This document shows positions 14,926-23,616 of a stretch of 64,000 bases of DNA, in pieces. The notes under the pieces are model-generated. The model saw nothing but the letters and a program-made list of their open reading frames with translations, did no database searches and was not told the origin of the DNA. This stretch comes from Sphingomonas crusticola (GTDB lineage Bacteria > Pseudomonadota > Alphaproteobacteria > Sphingomonadales > Sphingomonadaceae). Location of the stretch: assembly GCF_003391115.1 (NCBI RefSeq), contig NZ_QTJP01000001.1, positions 2,998,501 to 3,062,500 of the forward strand, written 5' to 3'. Every line of letters begins with the position of its first letter. The first letter of the stretch is position 1. The position numbers and the translations under genes are program-made.

Positions 14926-16047
14926 GCGGTCTACCGGCGTCACGAACTTGTAGATGGTGGTCGACCTGAACACCTGGCCTGGGCGCAGCACGGTCGTCGG
15001 CCATTCGGGGTGATTGGGACTGTCGGGCAGGTGCTGCGTCTCCAGCGCCAGGCCGCCATAGCGGACATAAGGCTGCCCGCTCGGCCCCTTGTCGATACCC
15101 GCAAGATGGTTGGCGGTGTAGACCTGCACCGAGGGCTCGGTCGTGTAGACTTCCATCATTCGACCCGATGTCGGCTCGGTCACACGCGCCGCCAGTTCCG
15201 GCGTCCTGCGGGGCGCGTTGGCCAGCACATAGGGCGTATCGTAGCCGCCCAGGCCGGCGGCGCGCAGCGCGTCGATCCCATCGCGCAGGACGTGCGGGCT
15301 GCGCAGATCGAGTGGGCCCGACACCGGGACGATCCGGCCGGTGGGCAGTGCCGTTTTGTCGGTCTGCGCCACGTCGCTTGCACGGATCTCGACAATATGC
15401 CCGCCGACATCGCCGTTGCCCTCGCCGGCGAGGTTGAAATAGCTGTGGTTGGTCAGGTTGAGTACCGTCGGCTTGGTCGTGGTCGCGCGATAGTCGATCC
15501 GGAGCTCGTTATTTTCGGTCAGCGTGTAGGTCATGCGGACGCGCAACGTGCCGGGAAAACCCTGATCCCCATCTGGGCTGGTGAGCGTCAGCACCGCGCC
15601 ATGATTGATGCCGAACGGCTTCATCGCCACGCGCCAGAAGCGAACATTATAACCGGGCGGCCCGCCGTGGAGCAGGTTTGGCCCGTTGTTCGGCGTGAAA
15701 TTGTAGGTCTTGCCGTCGAGCGTGAAACGCGCGCCGCCGATGCGATTGGCATAGCGGCCGATCGGCGAGCCGAAGCCATAGAGGCCGTTGCGCGCCTGAT
15801 ATTCGCCGACGCTGCGGAAGCCGAGCGCGACATTGGCGCGCTTGCCGATGCGATCGGGTGTGTCGATCTCGGTAATCAGCCCGCCATAATCCGTGAAGCG
15901 CACGACCATGCCATTCTTGTTGGTCAGCGTGTAGAGATGGGCGGCGCGGCCTTCGCTGGTTCGGCCGAAGCCGACGCGCCCGGCCTGAACCGCAGGCGCA
16001 ATGGCAACAACAAGCGCCGTACCCGTTGCGATCTGCGAAAACCTCAC
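14914..16047 (-). CDS. galM: Secreted aldose 1-epimerase (galactose mutarotase family)
   Basis: This 377-aa protein starts with a signal peptide (VRFSQIATGTALVVAIAPAVQA), placing it in the periplasm. SPIGRYANRIGGARFTLDGKTY and NLLHGGPPGYN around residues 100-140 carry conserved Arg and His. LNLTNHSYFNLAGEG holds the catalytic His and GLALETQHLPDSPNHPEWP holds the catalytic Glu. It interconverts alpha and beta anomers of aldohexoses. The GTG start at 16045-16047 overlaps the GH9 TGA (GTGA), which marks it as third gene of the GH2-GH9-galM operon. Confidence 0.92.
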   Translation of the reverse strand: MRFSQIATGTALVVAIAPAVQAGRVGFGRTSEGRAAHLYTLTNKNGMVVRFTDYGGLITEIDTPDRIGKRANVALGFRSVGEYQARNGLYGFGSPIGRYANRIGGARFTLDGKTYNFTPNNGPNLLHGGPPGYNVRFWRVAMKPFGINHGAVLTLTSPDGDQGFPGTLRVRMTYTLTENNELRIDYRATTTKPTVLNLTNHSYFNLAGEGNGDVGGHIVEIRASDVAQTDKTALPTGRIVPVSGPLDLRSPHVLRDGIDALRAAGLGGYDTPYVLANAPRRTPELAARVTEPTSGRMMEVYTTEPSVQVYTANHLAGIDKGPSGQPYVRYGGLALETQHLPDSPNHPEWPTTVLRPGQVFRSTTIYKFVTPVDRLHN

Positions 16048-18527
16048 CGGCGTCTGTCCTTGTAGAGTTGATTCACGGCGAGGACGAGGAACATGTAATT
16101 GGTCTCGCCTCCGCCGAGCACATATTCGGTCTGCTGCCAGAAGTAAGGCCAAACTTTAAGCTCGGGCAGATCGGGACGGATCAGTGCGGTCCCGGAAACG
16201 ACCCCGCCCGGAATGTAACTCCAGTCGGCACGGTTGAAGCCGTAGGCGACCGTTGCCGAATGCGCGCCGACGCCTGATGCGAACGACGCATTATTCTCGC
16301 CCGGGTGGACGCCCAGCACGAAATTGAGCGCGTTCACGAAGTTCGCGACCGGTACCAGATCCGGCCAGCCCTTGTGCAATAGCCACTGCTTCACGCCAAA
16401 TTCCTGGATCGTCCAGCCGGCGCCCCAGATGTCGGGCTTGTAGGGCACGCCATAAGGCGAGTCCGTGCGGGCGCTGGCGGCGAGCCTGGCCTGATAGGCG
16501 GCAACCGCCGTGCGAAGGTCCCGCTTGAATGCAGCATCCGGAACCTTGTCGATCACCGACGCCACCGCCCAGCCGGCGCGATCGATCTGCGCGACGATCT
16601 CCGGCTTCATTGCGATCAGCCGGTCCATATACGATTTGTCACCGGTCGACAGATAGAGCTCGGCCAAGGCAAAAGCCTTGTTCTCGACGCTGGTCGCCCG
16701 GTCGAGCGCCTTGCCCGCGACATCGCGCGCGGCCGCGAGCGTTTCGGCCGCCAGTTTGGGGTCGCGGTTCTTCATGACCCGCGCGACCGTGGCAAGCTGT
16801 CCGGCCACCTCGGTCTCGCGATTGGGATTATCTTCGGTGAAGACGAGCCGGTCGTCCGCCGGGATCGGCACGCTCTGGAAATAATTCCCAAGCCCGGCCA
16901 CAGGCTTGCCGACGACATTGTCGGTCGAGTTCGCCGCCTCGCCCAGCAACGTATATTGCTCCAGCGTGGCGTCCTGGATGCCGCGGTACAATCGGCCCAG
17001 CGCGCGGTAGCCACCGAGTACGGTCAGCAGCCCGTGCTCGACCTGCTGGACCGCATCATTCTTGCCGTCCGGCTGGTGGATCAGCACGAGCTTCCTGGCC
17101 TGATCGATCGTGGTCGCATCGTAATCGAGGCCGAACTCCTCGATCATCTTCGCCAGCAGCCAGGTCGTGCCCATCTGGCTTTCGACGCGCAGGTCGTAAT
17201 CGCCTGCGTCGTGCCAGCCGCCAGCATCCAGCCCCGGCACATGCTCCAGCGGCTCATATCTGGTCAGTGTTGACGGGCCCTGCGCATAGCCGTCGAAATG
17301 GTTGAGGTTGACCGGTGCCATCAGCGCGTCGTCGAGATGATCGAGCCCGTGCCAGACACGATATTTCTCGCGCACCAGCATGTGGCACATCTGAACCGGC
17401 AGAAAATATTCGAGCGTCGGCTGCCAGGCGTGACGATCATACACATCGTCGCCGATCTTGAACGGCTGGCTGGTCTGATCGCGATAGGAGATGACGTACA
17501 TGCCCGCCGTGGTCACATCGGAAAAGTCCCAGGTGTGGTAGCCATAGCGCAGGAAGCGGCCCCAATCCGTGGGCCGGCCGCTCTTCACTTCCTCGCGGCC
17601 GGAGGGCGTCAGCCGATAGAGATGCGCGGACTCTGAGCTGGCGTCGGTCGCGTCTTGCTCGATCACCAACTGCTTGGGCTGGCGGCTGGTATAACCGAGC
17701 TGGGAGACCTGCAGCACCGGCGAGGATTTCCAGCCGGGGATGACGCTCGGCGTCACCACCCATTCGATCGCGCCTTTGGTAGCGCCCGCGGGCACCAGGC
17801 TGCGCACGATGAACCAGGCGTTGTTGAGATTGCCGCGGCCGTCGAGCAAGGTCAGCGTGCCGGTCTCGCTGCGTATGGTCAGCCGCTGCTTGTCGCTGTC
17901 CGGCGCCACGACCAGCGTTCGGCCGGTCGCGAGCGGGGCGGCGATTTGTTCGCCGCCGGCATCGGCTGCCATCGGGCCGTTCGCCTGGCGCGGGAAGATG
18001 CCGGATTGCTTGTCCAGCAGCCAGCTCTTGCCGAACAGGTCGCCAGGGAACAATTCGAGATTGAAACCGACCTTGCCGACATATTTGGCGGGAAGCGGCG
18101 CATCGAGATCGACCCGAATGCGGAAGCTATTGCCGTCCAGGGGCGTCACGCTGACGGTGTAGCCGAGTTTGAGATCGGGATAGACGATCGGGTTGAAGCC
18201 CGTGCGATCCTTGGCCGGATCAGGGAAGGACAGGCGCCGCGATACCGTTTGCGTGGCGGGATCGACAATGCGTTCGCCGGTGGCGGGCATCGCCGACCAT
18301 TGTCCGGGGGAGGCCTCCAGCCGCAGATCGCCATTGGCGGCGACGCGCACGCCATGCTGGACGATCGTGACGCCGGTCTGGTGGCCGTCGGGATAATAGT
18401 CGCTGAACGACATCACGTTCAGCCCGGGCTCGGCGAAATAGCCCTGCTCGTTAAGTTTGAGATTGGGAGCGGCGGCTGCCGCCCCCGCCAACGCTGTCAT
18501 GCATAGCAAAGAGGCTATCTTACGCAC
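16044..18527 (-). CDS. Glycoside hydrolase family 9 protein with N-terminal Ig-like domain
   Basis: This 827-aa secreted enzyme has a signal peptide (VRKIASLLCMTALAGAAAAAP). Residues about 25-260 are a beta-sandwich region whose function is not clear. A CelD_N-type Ig domain follows near 270-370, with VLQVSQLGYTSRQPKQLVIE at its start. The GH9 (alpha/alpha)6 barrel follows, with GGWHDAGDYD whose Asp440 and Asp443 fit the catalytic base motif, and a C-terminal GGGETNYMF with the likely general acid Glu. GH9 enzymes cleave beta-1,4-glucans or related glucosides. The GTG at 18527 has AGAGG seven bases upstream; a TTG two codons earlier is possible. Confidence 0.9.
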   Translation of the reverse strand: MRKIASLLCMTALAGAAAAAPNLKLNEQGYFAEPGLNVMSFSDYYPDGHQTGVTIVQHGVRVAANGDLRLEASPGQWSAMPATGERIVDPATQTVSRRLSFPDPAKDRTGFNPIVYPDLKLGYTVSVTPLDGNSFRIRVDLDAPLPAKYVGKVGFNLELFPGDLFGKSWLLDKQSGIFPRQANGPMAADAGGEQIAAPLATGRTLVVAPDSDKQRLTIRSETGTLTLLDGRGNLNNAWFIVRSLVPAGATKGAIEWVVTPSVIPGWKSSPVLQVSQLGYTSRQPKQLVIEQDATDASSESAHLYRLTPSGREEVKSGRPTDWGRFLRYGYHTWDFSDVTTAGMYVISYRDQTSQPFKIGDDVYDRHAWQPTLEYFLPVQMCHMLVREKYRVWHGLDHLDDALMAPVNLNHFDGYAQGPSTLTRYEPLEHVPGLDAGGWHDAGDYDLRVESQMGTTWLLAKMIEEFGLDYDATTIDQARKLVLIHQPDGKNDAVQQVEHGLLTVLGGYRALGRLYRGIQDATLEQYTLLGEAANSTDNVVGKPVAGLGNYFQSVPIPADDRLVFTEDNPNRETEVAGQLATVARVMKNRDPKLAAETLAAARDVAGKALDRATSVENKAFALAELYLSTGDKSYMDRLIAMKPEIVAQIDRAGWAVASVIDKVPDAAFKRDLRTAVAAYQARLAASARTDSPYGVPYKPDIWGAGWTIQEFGVKQWLLHKGWPDLVPVANFVNALNFVLGVHPGENNASFASGVGAHSATVAYGFNRADWSYIPGGVVSGTALIRPDLPELKVWPYFWQQTEYVLGGGETNYMFLVLAVNQLYKDRRR

Positions 18528-18545
18528 CCTCAATCCTCTCCGTGA

Positions 18546-20405
18546 TTATTTGATAGATGCCGCGTCCGACGCCTTCTTGGCGTAATAATCCGCGAGTACC
18601 TGGAAGGCCTGTTTGCGCTGGCCGGTAGGCGAGATCAGCCCCTTGCGGTTCCAGCCGCTCTCGAACACCGGATGCTGGCGCCGCGGCGAGCGGAAGTCCT
18701 TGAGCACCCATGGGCTCATGCCGACGAGCGTCGGGATGCGATCCGCCATCTGCAGCGTCTGCCGGAAGAAAGCCGCCTGATACTCCTCCGATTCCTTGCG
18801 CATCGTCGCCGGGTCGTGGAAGCCGGCGAGCGCGTCCGCGCCCAATTCGGAGAACACGAGCGGCTTGTCGGCGGGCACGCGCCACGTGATGTTCGGTACG
18901 TCGGCAAGCTTATCCGCCGTATACCAGCCATTATAGGTGTTGATCGCCAGCACATCGACATGGCTGACAAGCGGATCGTTCAGCACCATCTCGGCATGAC
19001 CGTTCGTGGTCGTGCGGTCGTTGAGTAAAGCTGCCGAGACCAGCCGCGTCGGATCGAGCCGGTGGGCATCGTCCGCCAACGTTTCCAGGAAGTCGGTGCG
19101 CGGCGCGCTCACCGGCGTCTCGTTGGCGACCGACCAGATGATGATCGACGCGCGATTGCGATCACGCTCGATATTCTCGGCCAGCATTGTGCGCGCCTTG
19201 GCGAGCACTTGCGGGTTATCGAACGCCACCCGCCAATAGATAGGAATCTCGCTCCACACGAGCAGCCCGATCTTGTCGGCCTCGCGCGTCATCACTTCCG
19301 AATGGGGATAGTGGGCAAGGCGGACATAATTGCCGTGCAGCCCGTCCTTGACGACAGCGAGGAGGTCGTGAGCTGCTTCCGGCGTGATATTGCGCCCGGG
19401 GTTGGCGCCGATCTCTTCCTCGTGCACCGAAATGCCGCGCAGGTAGATCGGCTTGCCGTTCAGCAGGATCTGCGCGCCCTTAACGGCGATCGTGCGGAAG
19501 CCGATCTGGTCGGTAATCGCGTCGCTGCCGCTGCTTGCCGTGACGGCGTATAATTTGGGTGTCTCGGGCGACCAAAGTCGCAGCCGCGACGGTACGCCGA
19601 CCGAACCGGACCATTTGCCGGCGGCGTCGCTCTTGCCGCCGATCGTGACGTTGAGTTCGGGAATGCGGACAGTGACGGCTTGATTAGCGCTCGCCGGTCC
19701 GTTGAGCTGCGCGTCGGCCGTGATCCGGCCGTCCCGTGTCAGCCGCACCCACAGATCGTCCACATAGGTCGTCGGTGTCTCGACCAGCCTTACGCTGCGC
19801 GTAATGCCGCCATAATTTTCCCAGTCGGTCACGGACGGGGGCAGGGTGGTGTCGCTCGATGCCGAGTCCGCCGCCACGACCAGCCGGTTCTGGCCCGCGC
19901 GCACGACGCCGGTCACCTCCAGCGCGAAGGGGGTGAAGCCGCCCTCATGCGCGCCGACCTTCCGGCCGTTGAGCCACACCGTCGCGCGATAATTGACCGC
20001 TCCGAAGCGCAGGAATTGGCGCATGCCAGGCTTGGGCTGGGCGTCGAACTTGCGCTCGTACCAGACCAGCCCCTGATAATAACGCATCTCCGGCGCATGG
20101 GTCAGCCAAGACGAAGGCAGGGTGGCCGTCGGCGACTGGTCCATGTCATATTCGAACAAGGCGGTCGGATCGGCCTTCATTGCCGCTTCCACATCGAGAT
20201 CGGCATAGCGCCGGCTGCTCGGGCCGGGCTCGCCACCGTGGAAGCCGGCCTCGCCGTCGCGATAGGGATCGACCGAATAATGCCACGCGCCGTCGAGGCT
20301 TTGGGCAGGGCGCAGATCCCCGGCGGTCAACATCGGCGTGGCTACGGCCGGGACGGCCCACAGGGATATCACGAATGCGGCGATCTTGATCAGGCCCTTG
20401 TCCAT
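18546..20405 (-). CDS. Glycoside hydrolase family 2 (beta-glucuronidase/galactosidase-like)
   Basis: This 619-aa secreted protein has a signal peptide (MDKGLIKIAAFVISLWAVPAVA). The GH2 sugar-binding jelly roll (YYQGLVWYERKF, FGAVNYRATVWLNGRKVGAHEGGFTPF) is at about 95-190. An Ig-like domain leads into a TIM barrel with LNGKPIYLRGISVHEEE and VRLAHYPHS. WSVANE holds acid/base Glu429 and VFSELGADAL holds nucleophile Glu520. The SE-x-GA form resembles beta-glucuronidase-type members, but substrate is unproven. It is the first gene of the GH2-GH9-galM operon, 18 bases before the GH9 start, with a long leader and a strong promoter. Confidence 0.93.
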   Translation of the reverse strand: MDKGLIKIAAFVISLWAVPAVATPMLTAGDLRPAQSLDGAWHYSVDPYRDGEAGFHGGEPGPSSRRYADLDVEAAMKADPTALFEYDMDQSPTATLPSSWLTHAPEMRYYQGLVWYERKFDAQPKPGMRQFLRFGAVNYRATVWLNGRKVGAHEGGFTPFALEVTGVVRAGQNRLVVAADSASSDTTLPPSVTDWENYGGITRSVRLVETPTTYVDDLWVRLTRDGRITADAQLNGPASANQAVTVRIPELNVTIGGKSDAAGKWSGSVGVPSRLRLWSPETPKLYAVTASSGSDAITDQIGFRTIAVKGAQILLNGKPIYLRGISVHEEEIGANPGRNITPEAAHDLLAVVKDGLHGNYVRLAHYPHSEVMTREADKIGLLVWSEIPIYWRVAFDNPQVLAKARTMLAENIERDRNRASIIIWSVANETPVSAPRTDFLETLADDAHRLDPTRLVSAALLNDRTTTNGHAEMVLNDPLVSHVDVLAINTYNGWYTADKLADVPNITWRVPADKPLVFSELGADALAGFHDPATMRKESEEYQAAFFRQTLQMADRIPTLVGMSPWVLKDFRSPRRQHPVFESGWNRKGLISPTGQRKQAFQVLADYYAKKASDAASIK

Positions 20406-20680
20406 CACGCTCTCCCGATGCGCGGCTCGTTCCTGCGCGCTTGCCCGACCTGTATCGGGGCCAGAAGGGCAACGCAATTTCGGCCGATGCATTCGCCGCG
20501 GTGCGTGCCACGTCGGCCGGGATCCGCGGACGCGCACCGAGCGGGAAAACAAAAAAACACCAGAAACGAACTTGATGATTTTGGCGACGCGCCGGCGCGA
20601 CCGCGCACCCATTGGAACGCGCATAGGCTCCGCCAGGTAACAGGCAGGAAGTTGGCTCAAGCGTAAGAGCATCTGCGTTG
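20406..20680 (-). other. Long 5' leader of the GH2-GH9-galM transcript
   Basis: About 275 untranslated bases separate the predicted start of transcription from the GH2 ATG. I found no convincing ORF. The stretch holds a perfect palindrome CGCGCCGGCGCG within 20575-20610, and on the minus strand a T-rich run around 20546-20557, about 35 bases further on. This could form a terminator-like or attenuator-like structure, but the spacing from hairpin to T-run is too long for a classical terminator. Confidence 0.4.
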
Positions 20681-20685
20681 TCACG

Positions 20686-20718
20686 ATTGTACGCTTTATA
20701 CGTACGGTTGTCAACCGT
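20686..20718 (-). promoter_or_regulatory. Sigma-70 promoter with overlapping dyad operators
   Basis: Minus strand: TTGACA at 20709-20714, exactly 17 bases, then TACAAT at 20686-20691. These are near-consensus -35 and -10 boxes facing the GH2 gene. Two dyads overlap it: ACGGTTG-T-CAACCGT at 20704-20718 covering the -35, and GTACG-N7-CGTAC at 20689-20705 across the spacer. This is the arrangement expected for repressor control, for example by a LacI or GntR family regulator responding to the substrate; no regulator gene lies adjacent. Confidence 0.8.
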
Positions 20719-20747
20719 GCGTGATCCCGGGGAGGGGGTGGGGCCGG

Positions 20748-21824
20748 TCAGGGCTGCGCGCTACCCCAGATCGCCGGATGCTGCGCGATCAGGCTCTCCA
20801 GGCTGGCGGCCAGCCCGGCCTGGTCTTTGAGCGAGGGATGATAATTGCAGCCGGTGAGCTCAAGATCACCGAAATGCAGGGTCAGCACCGGCCTCCCGCC
20901 GTCGCGGTTCAGCGTCGCGGCGACCTGTTCGACCGCACCGAAAAAGGCGTCCGAACCCATGAGGATCAGCGTTGCCTGCGGGCTCCCCGCGCGCAGTCGG
21001 CGGGCGAAGTCGACATAGCTGGCCCGGTAATCCGCCTGCAGCGCGGCGGCGTCGGGCCATTTCTCCCCGGCATGAAGCGGCGTCGAGAAATCGTTGGTGC
21101 CGAGGTTCACGACGATGAGTTGCGGGCGCCAATTGTCGTCGGGCGCGTCCAGCTGGCCGGCATCGTCCGGCTTCAGGCGGGCGAACAATGTGGGCAGGTT
21201 CGATCCGGGCGCGCCGCCGGCATAATTGCGCACAATGCCGAAGCCCGAATAAGCGATTACGCGATAATCCGCCCCAAGCCGGCGCGCGAGCAGCGGTCCG
21301 AATGCCTGCTGACTATCGGTCCGGTCGTGCACCTCCTGGCTGGTGCAGGTGCGGCTGACCGACAGGTCGCCATAGCCGACCGTATAGCTATCGCCGACAA
21401 ACTCGATGGCGCGCGCATGGACCGGAGCGGGGAGGGGCGTGCCGTCGGCGGTCGGCGTGAAGCCAAAGAAGCGTCCGCCGCCGGTCTGACTCTCGGTCAG
21501 TTTCTCGAGGCGGACGAGATGGTCGCCCAATTTCAGCCCTGCCATGGTCATGCTGACAGGCCCCGGCTGGATGAACAGCGCTTTCTCGGCGCCGTCGATC
21601 AACAGGCGCATCCGCTCGCTGGCGCTGTCCAGCGTCACGCTCACGCCGGTGCCATGAAAGCGGCTTTCGAAATAGGTCGCGGGCCAGCCAAACTCCACGC
21701 TGCCATCGCCGTGACGAATGACCCGCCCGCCTTCATGGACGGGGAGGGGCGGGGCGGCCCCGGATGCGCCGGCTGTCAGCGCAAGGGCGATTGCGGCCCG
21801 GCTAAATCCCCGCATACCAGGCAT
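20748..21824 (-). CDS. CE2-like SGNH carbohydrate esterase
   Basis: This 358-aa protein has a signal peptide (RGFSRAAIALALTAGASGA). An N-terminal beta-sandwich (GSVEFGWPATYFESRFHGTGVSVTLDS, about residues 40-140) is followed by an SGNH hydrolase domain. IEFVGDSYTVGYG carries the nucleophile Ser, VNLGTNDFS is the GxND block, and GCNYHPSLKDQ holds the catalytic His. This two-domain layout is that of family CE2 acetyl esterases acting on xylan or mannan side groups. It overlaps the end of the molybdoenzyme gene, and the start is uncertain (alternative 21815). No good ribosome site is present, so it may be translationally coupled. Confidence 0.83.
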   Translation of the reverse strand: MPGMRGFSRAAIALALTAGASGAAPPLPVHEGGRVIRHGDGSVEFGWPATYFESRFHGTGVSVTLDSASERMRLLIDGAEKALFIQPGPVSMTMAGLKLGDHLVRLEKLTESQTGGGRFFGFTPTADGTPLPAPVHARAIEFVGDSYTVGYGDLSVSRTCTSQEVHDRTDSQQAFGPLLARRLGADYRVIAYSGFGIVRNYAGGAPGSNLPTLFARLKPDDAGQLDAPDDNWRPQLIVVNLGTNDFSTPLHAGEKWPDAAALQADYRASYVDFARRLRAGSPQATLILMGSDAFFGAVEQVAATLNRDGGRPVLTLHFGDLELTGCNYHPSLKDQAGLAASLESLIAQHPAIWGSAQP

Positions 21825-22695
21825 AATCGCTCGAATCTTCCCAGAAGCCGCCCTTGCCGCCGCCGATCTTGTCGAGGCTGGCGACCGCTTTGATCGCGCG
21901 CAGATATTTGGCATGCTTGTAGCCGAGCTGGCGCTCGACCCTCAGTCGCAGAGGCGCGCCATTCGGCACCGGCAGCGGACGGTTGTTGAGCGCCCACGCC
22001 AGGATCGTCTGCGGGTGGAAGGCGTCGACGAGGTCGATGCTCTCATAATAAGCCGCGCCGCCGAAATCGTCATAGCAGTGGAAGACGATGTAGCGCGCCG
22101 CGCTCGACAGGCCGGCAAATTGCAGGATTGGGCCGAGCACCGGGCCGGTCCATTGCCCGATCGCGCTCCAGCCTTCGACGCAATCGTGGCGCGTGATCTG
22201 GGTGCGCTGGGGCAGTGCCTTCAGCTGATCGAGAGTGACGGCGAGCGGCCGCGCGACCAGCCCGCCGACATGCAGCCGCCAGTCGCTGAAATTGTTCGCG
22301 AGCAGACGGGCATAATCGGGTGAACCGGGCATGGACGTACCGTTCGAGCGGAAGATCGGTGAGATGTCCGCGCCGCTATATTGCGGCGCCAGGGCGTCGC
22401 GCGGGGTGATCAGCCGGTTGACGCGATAGGTCAGGTCTTCCGCGCCCTGGAACGCCTCCTTGGCGCCGGCGGTGGCGGCGATCCGATCGCAGCCGGCAAG
22501 CAGCAGGCCGCTGCCGGCAACAAGCATACTTCGCCGCGAGAGACTTACGGCAGGATTGGTCTGGCCGCCGCGCCCTTCCGTTCGCCCTGAGCTTGTCCAA
22601 GGGCTGTCCTCCCTCCGCAAGAAAGGCAGGGCTTCGACAGGCTCAGCCCGAACGGAGGGAGCGCGAGCATCGACGCGGCTGATTTTCTCAACCAT
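21802..22695 (-). CDS. Tat-exported sulfite-oxidase-fold molybdopterin protein
   Basis: This 297-aa protein carries SLSRRSMLVAGSGLLLAGC, a twin-arginine signal (Arg54-Arg55) that runs into a lipobox Cys69. The catalytic-domain pattern is WRLHVGGLVARPLAVTLDQLKALPQ, then ITRHDCVEGWSAIGQWTG with the candidate molybdenum ligand Cys172. Later GAPLRLRVERQLGYKHAKYLRAI matches the MsrP/SorA-like group. It is followed by a CE2-like esterase and preceded by a membrane cytochrome b, its probable redox partner. Residues about 13-41 are translated from a REP-type inverted repeat, so the leader before the Tat motif is unusually long. The ATG at 22695 has GGAGAA upstream. Confidence 0.87.
   Translation of the reverse strand: MVEKISRVDARAPSVRAEPVEALPFLRREDSPWTSSGRTEGRGGQTNPAVSLSRRSMLVAGSGLLLAGCDRIAATAGAKEAFQGAEDLTYRVNRLITPRDALAPQYSGADISPIFRSNGTSMPGSPDYARLLANNFSDWRLHVGGLVARPLAVTLDQLKALPQRTQITRHDCVEGWSAIGQWTGPVLGPILQFAGLSSAARYIVFHCYDDFGGAAYYESIDLVDAFHPQTILAWALNNRPLPVPNGAPLRLRVERQLGYKHAKYLRAIKAVASLDKIGGGKGGFWEDSSDYAWYAGI
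22574..22659. repeat. REP-like inverted repeat element inside a coding region
   Basis: The outer arms CCCTTCCGTTCG (left) and CGAACGGAGGG (right) are complementary apart from one base. Inside them lie TGAGCTTGTCCAAGGGC and GGGCTTCGACAGGCTCA, also largely complementary. This is the class of short intergenic REP unit I know from sphingomonad genomes (GGCTTCGACA-GCTCAG core). Here it lies within the 5' part of the molybdoenzyme gene and is read through in frame. Confidence 0.8.
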
Positions 22696-23515
22696 GGCGC
22701 TGCTTCTCCGGCGGCGGCCGGAACCAGCCGGTGATCATCGATCGCATCTCGTTGATTGGCCCGGCCAGGATCACCATCGCGACATGGACGATGATGAAGG
22801 CCAGCAGCGCGAACGCGCACAGGAAATGGATCGATCGCGCCGATTGGCGTCCACCGAACAGGTCGAGCAATTGCGGGAAGGTGGCGTTGAAGCCGGGCCC
22901 CATCGCGAGCCCCGTCAGGATCATCATCGGGATCAGGAAGAAGATCACACCGACATAAGCCAGCTTCTGCAGCGGATTATAGCGCCCGGCCGCGTCGCCG
23001 GTCGGCAGGCGCAGGCGGGCGTGATCCTTGATATCCTGCCAAAGGTGGCGCGGCTTCAATTCCGCGCGCGACGGCAGCACGTCTTTGCGAAAGTGACGGT
23101 TGATCAGGCTGGTGATGAAATAAGCGGTGCCGGCCAGGATCAGCACCCAGCCGAACAGGAAATGCCAGCGCCGCGCGCCCGACAGGCTGTAGCGGCTGGG
23201 GATCGTCGCCCAATAAGGGAAGGCGCGGGTCTGTACGACCCCGCGCTGATCCTTCCAGCGGCCGAGCACCCCGGTGGTTGGAATGAACACCTGGGACCCG
23301 ATCACGACATGCCCGCCGCCGCTCGGCGTCGGCCCGATCTGCAGCCACGGCTTGTCGAAATTGGCGCCATATTTGCCCCAGTAGAGACGCGGGTGGGCGT
23401 TGAAGATCATCAGCCCGCTCATCAGCATGATGAAGATCGTCAGCGCGTTGAGCCAATGCCAAATGCGCGTTGGCAGCTTGTGCCGATACAGCCGCTGATC
23501 GGTTTGCTGCGCCAT
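22688..23515 (-). CDS. Membrane cytochrome b (b561/NiFe-type domain)
   Basis: This 275-aa protein starts RHKLPTRIWHWLNALTIFIMLMSGLMIF, with a candidate heme-ligand His in the first helix. Another hydrophobic segment, RRWHFLFGWVLILAGTAYFITSLI, carries further His. FFLIPMMILTGLAM and SIHFLCAFALLAFIIVHVAMVIL give two later helices with His pairs. This four-helix pattern is the cytochrome b_N / Ni-hydrogenase-cytochrome b fold used by molybdoenzymes. Its stop overlaps the start region of the molybdoenzyme gene by 8 bases. It probably takes electrons from the periplasmic molybdoprotein into the quinone pool, or passes them the other way. Confidence 0.9.
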   Translation of the reverse strand: MAQQTDQRLYRHKLPTRIWHWLNALTIFIMLMSGLMIFNAHPRLYWGKYGANFDKPWLQIGPTPSGGGHVVIGSQVFIPTTGVLGRWKDQRGVVQTRAFPYWATIPSRYSLSGARRWHFLFGWVLILAGTAYFITSLINRHFRKDVLPSRAELKPRHLWQDIKDHARLRLPTGDAAGRYNPLQKLAYVGVIFFLIPMMILTGLAMGPGFNATFPQLLDLFGGRQSARSIHFLCAFALLAFIIVHVAMVILAGPINEMRSMITGWFRPPPEKQRHG

Positions 23516-23563
23516 AGGCGTCTAGCTTAGCAGCGGCACGGCTGAACGTCATCCTAACTTGCT

Positions 23564-23578
23564 TGATACAATATATCA
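23564..23578. promoter_or_regulatory. Candidate dyad operator between cytochrome b and MerC-like genes
   Basis: TGATA-CAATA-TATCA is a perfect 5-5-5 dyad in the 101-base divergent intergenic region (starts at 23515 and 23617). It is AT-rich in a GC-rich background, which is unusual. It could bind a Fur-family or similar homodimer and control one or both genes. No regulator is adjacent. Confidence 0.45.
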
Positions 23579-23616
23579 TTGCCTTTGGCGGCGGGAACGT
23601 CCATCTGTGGCTCGTC

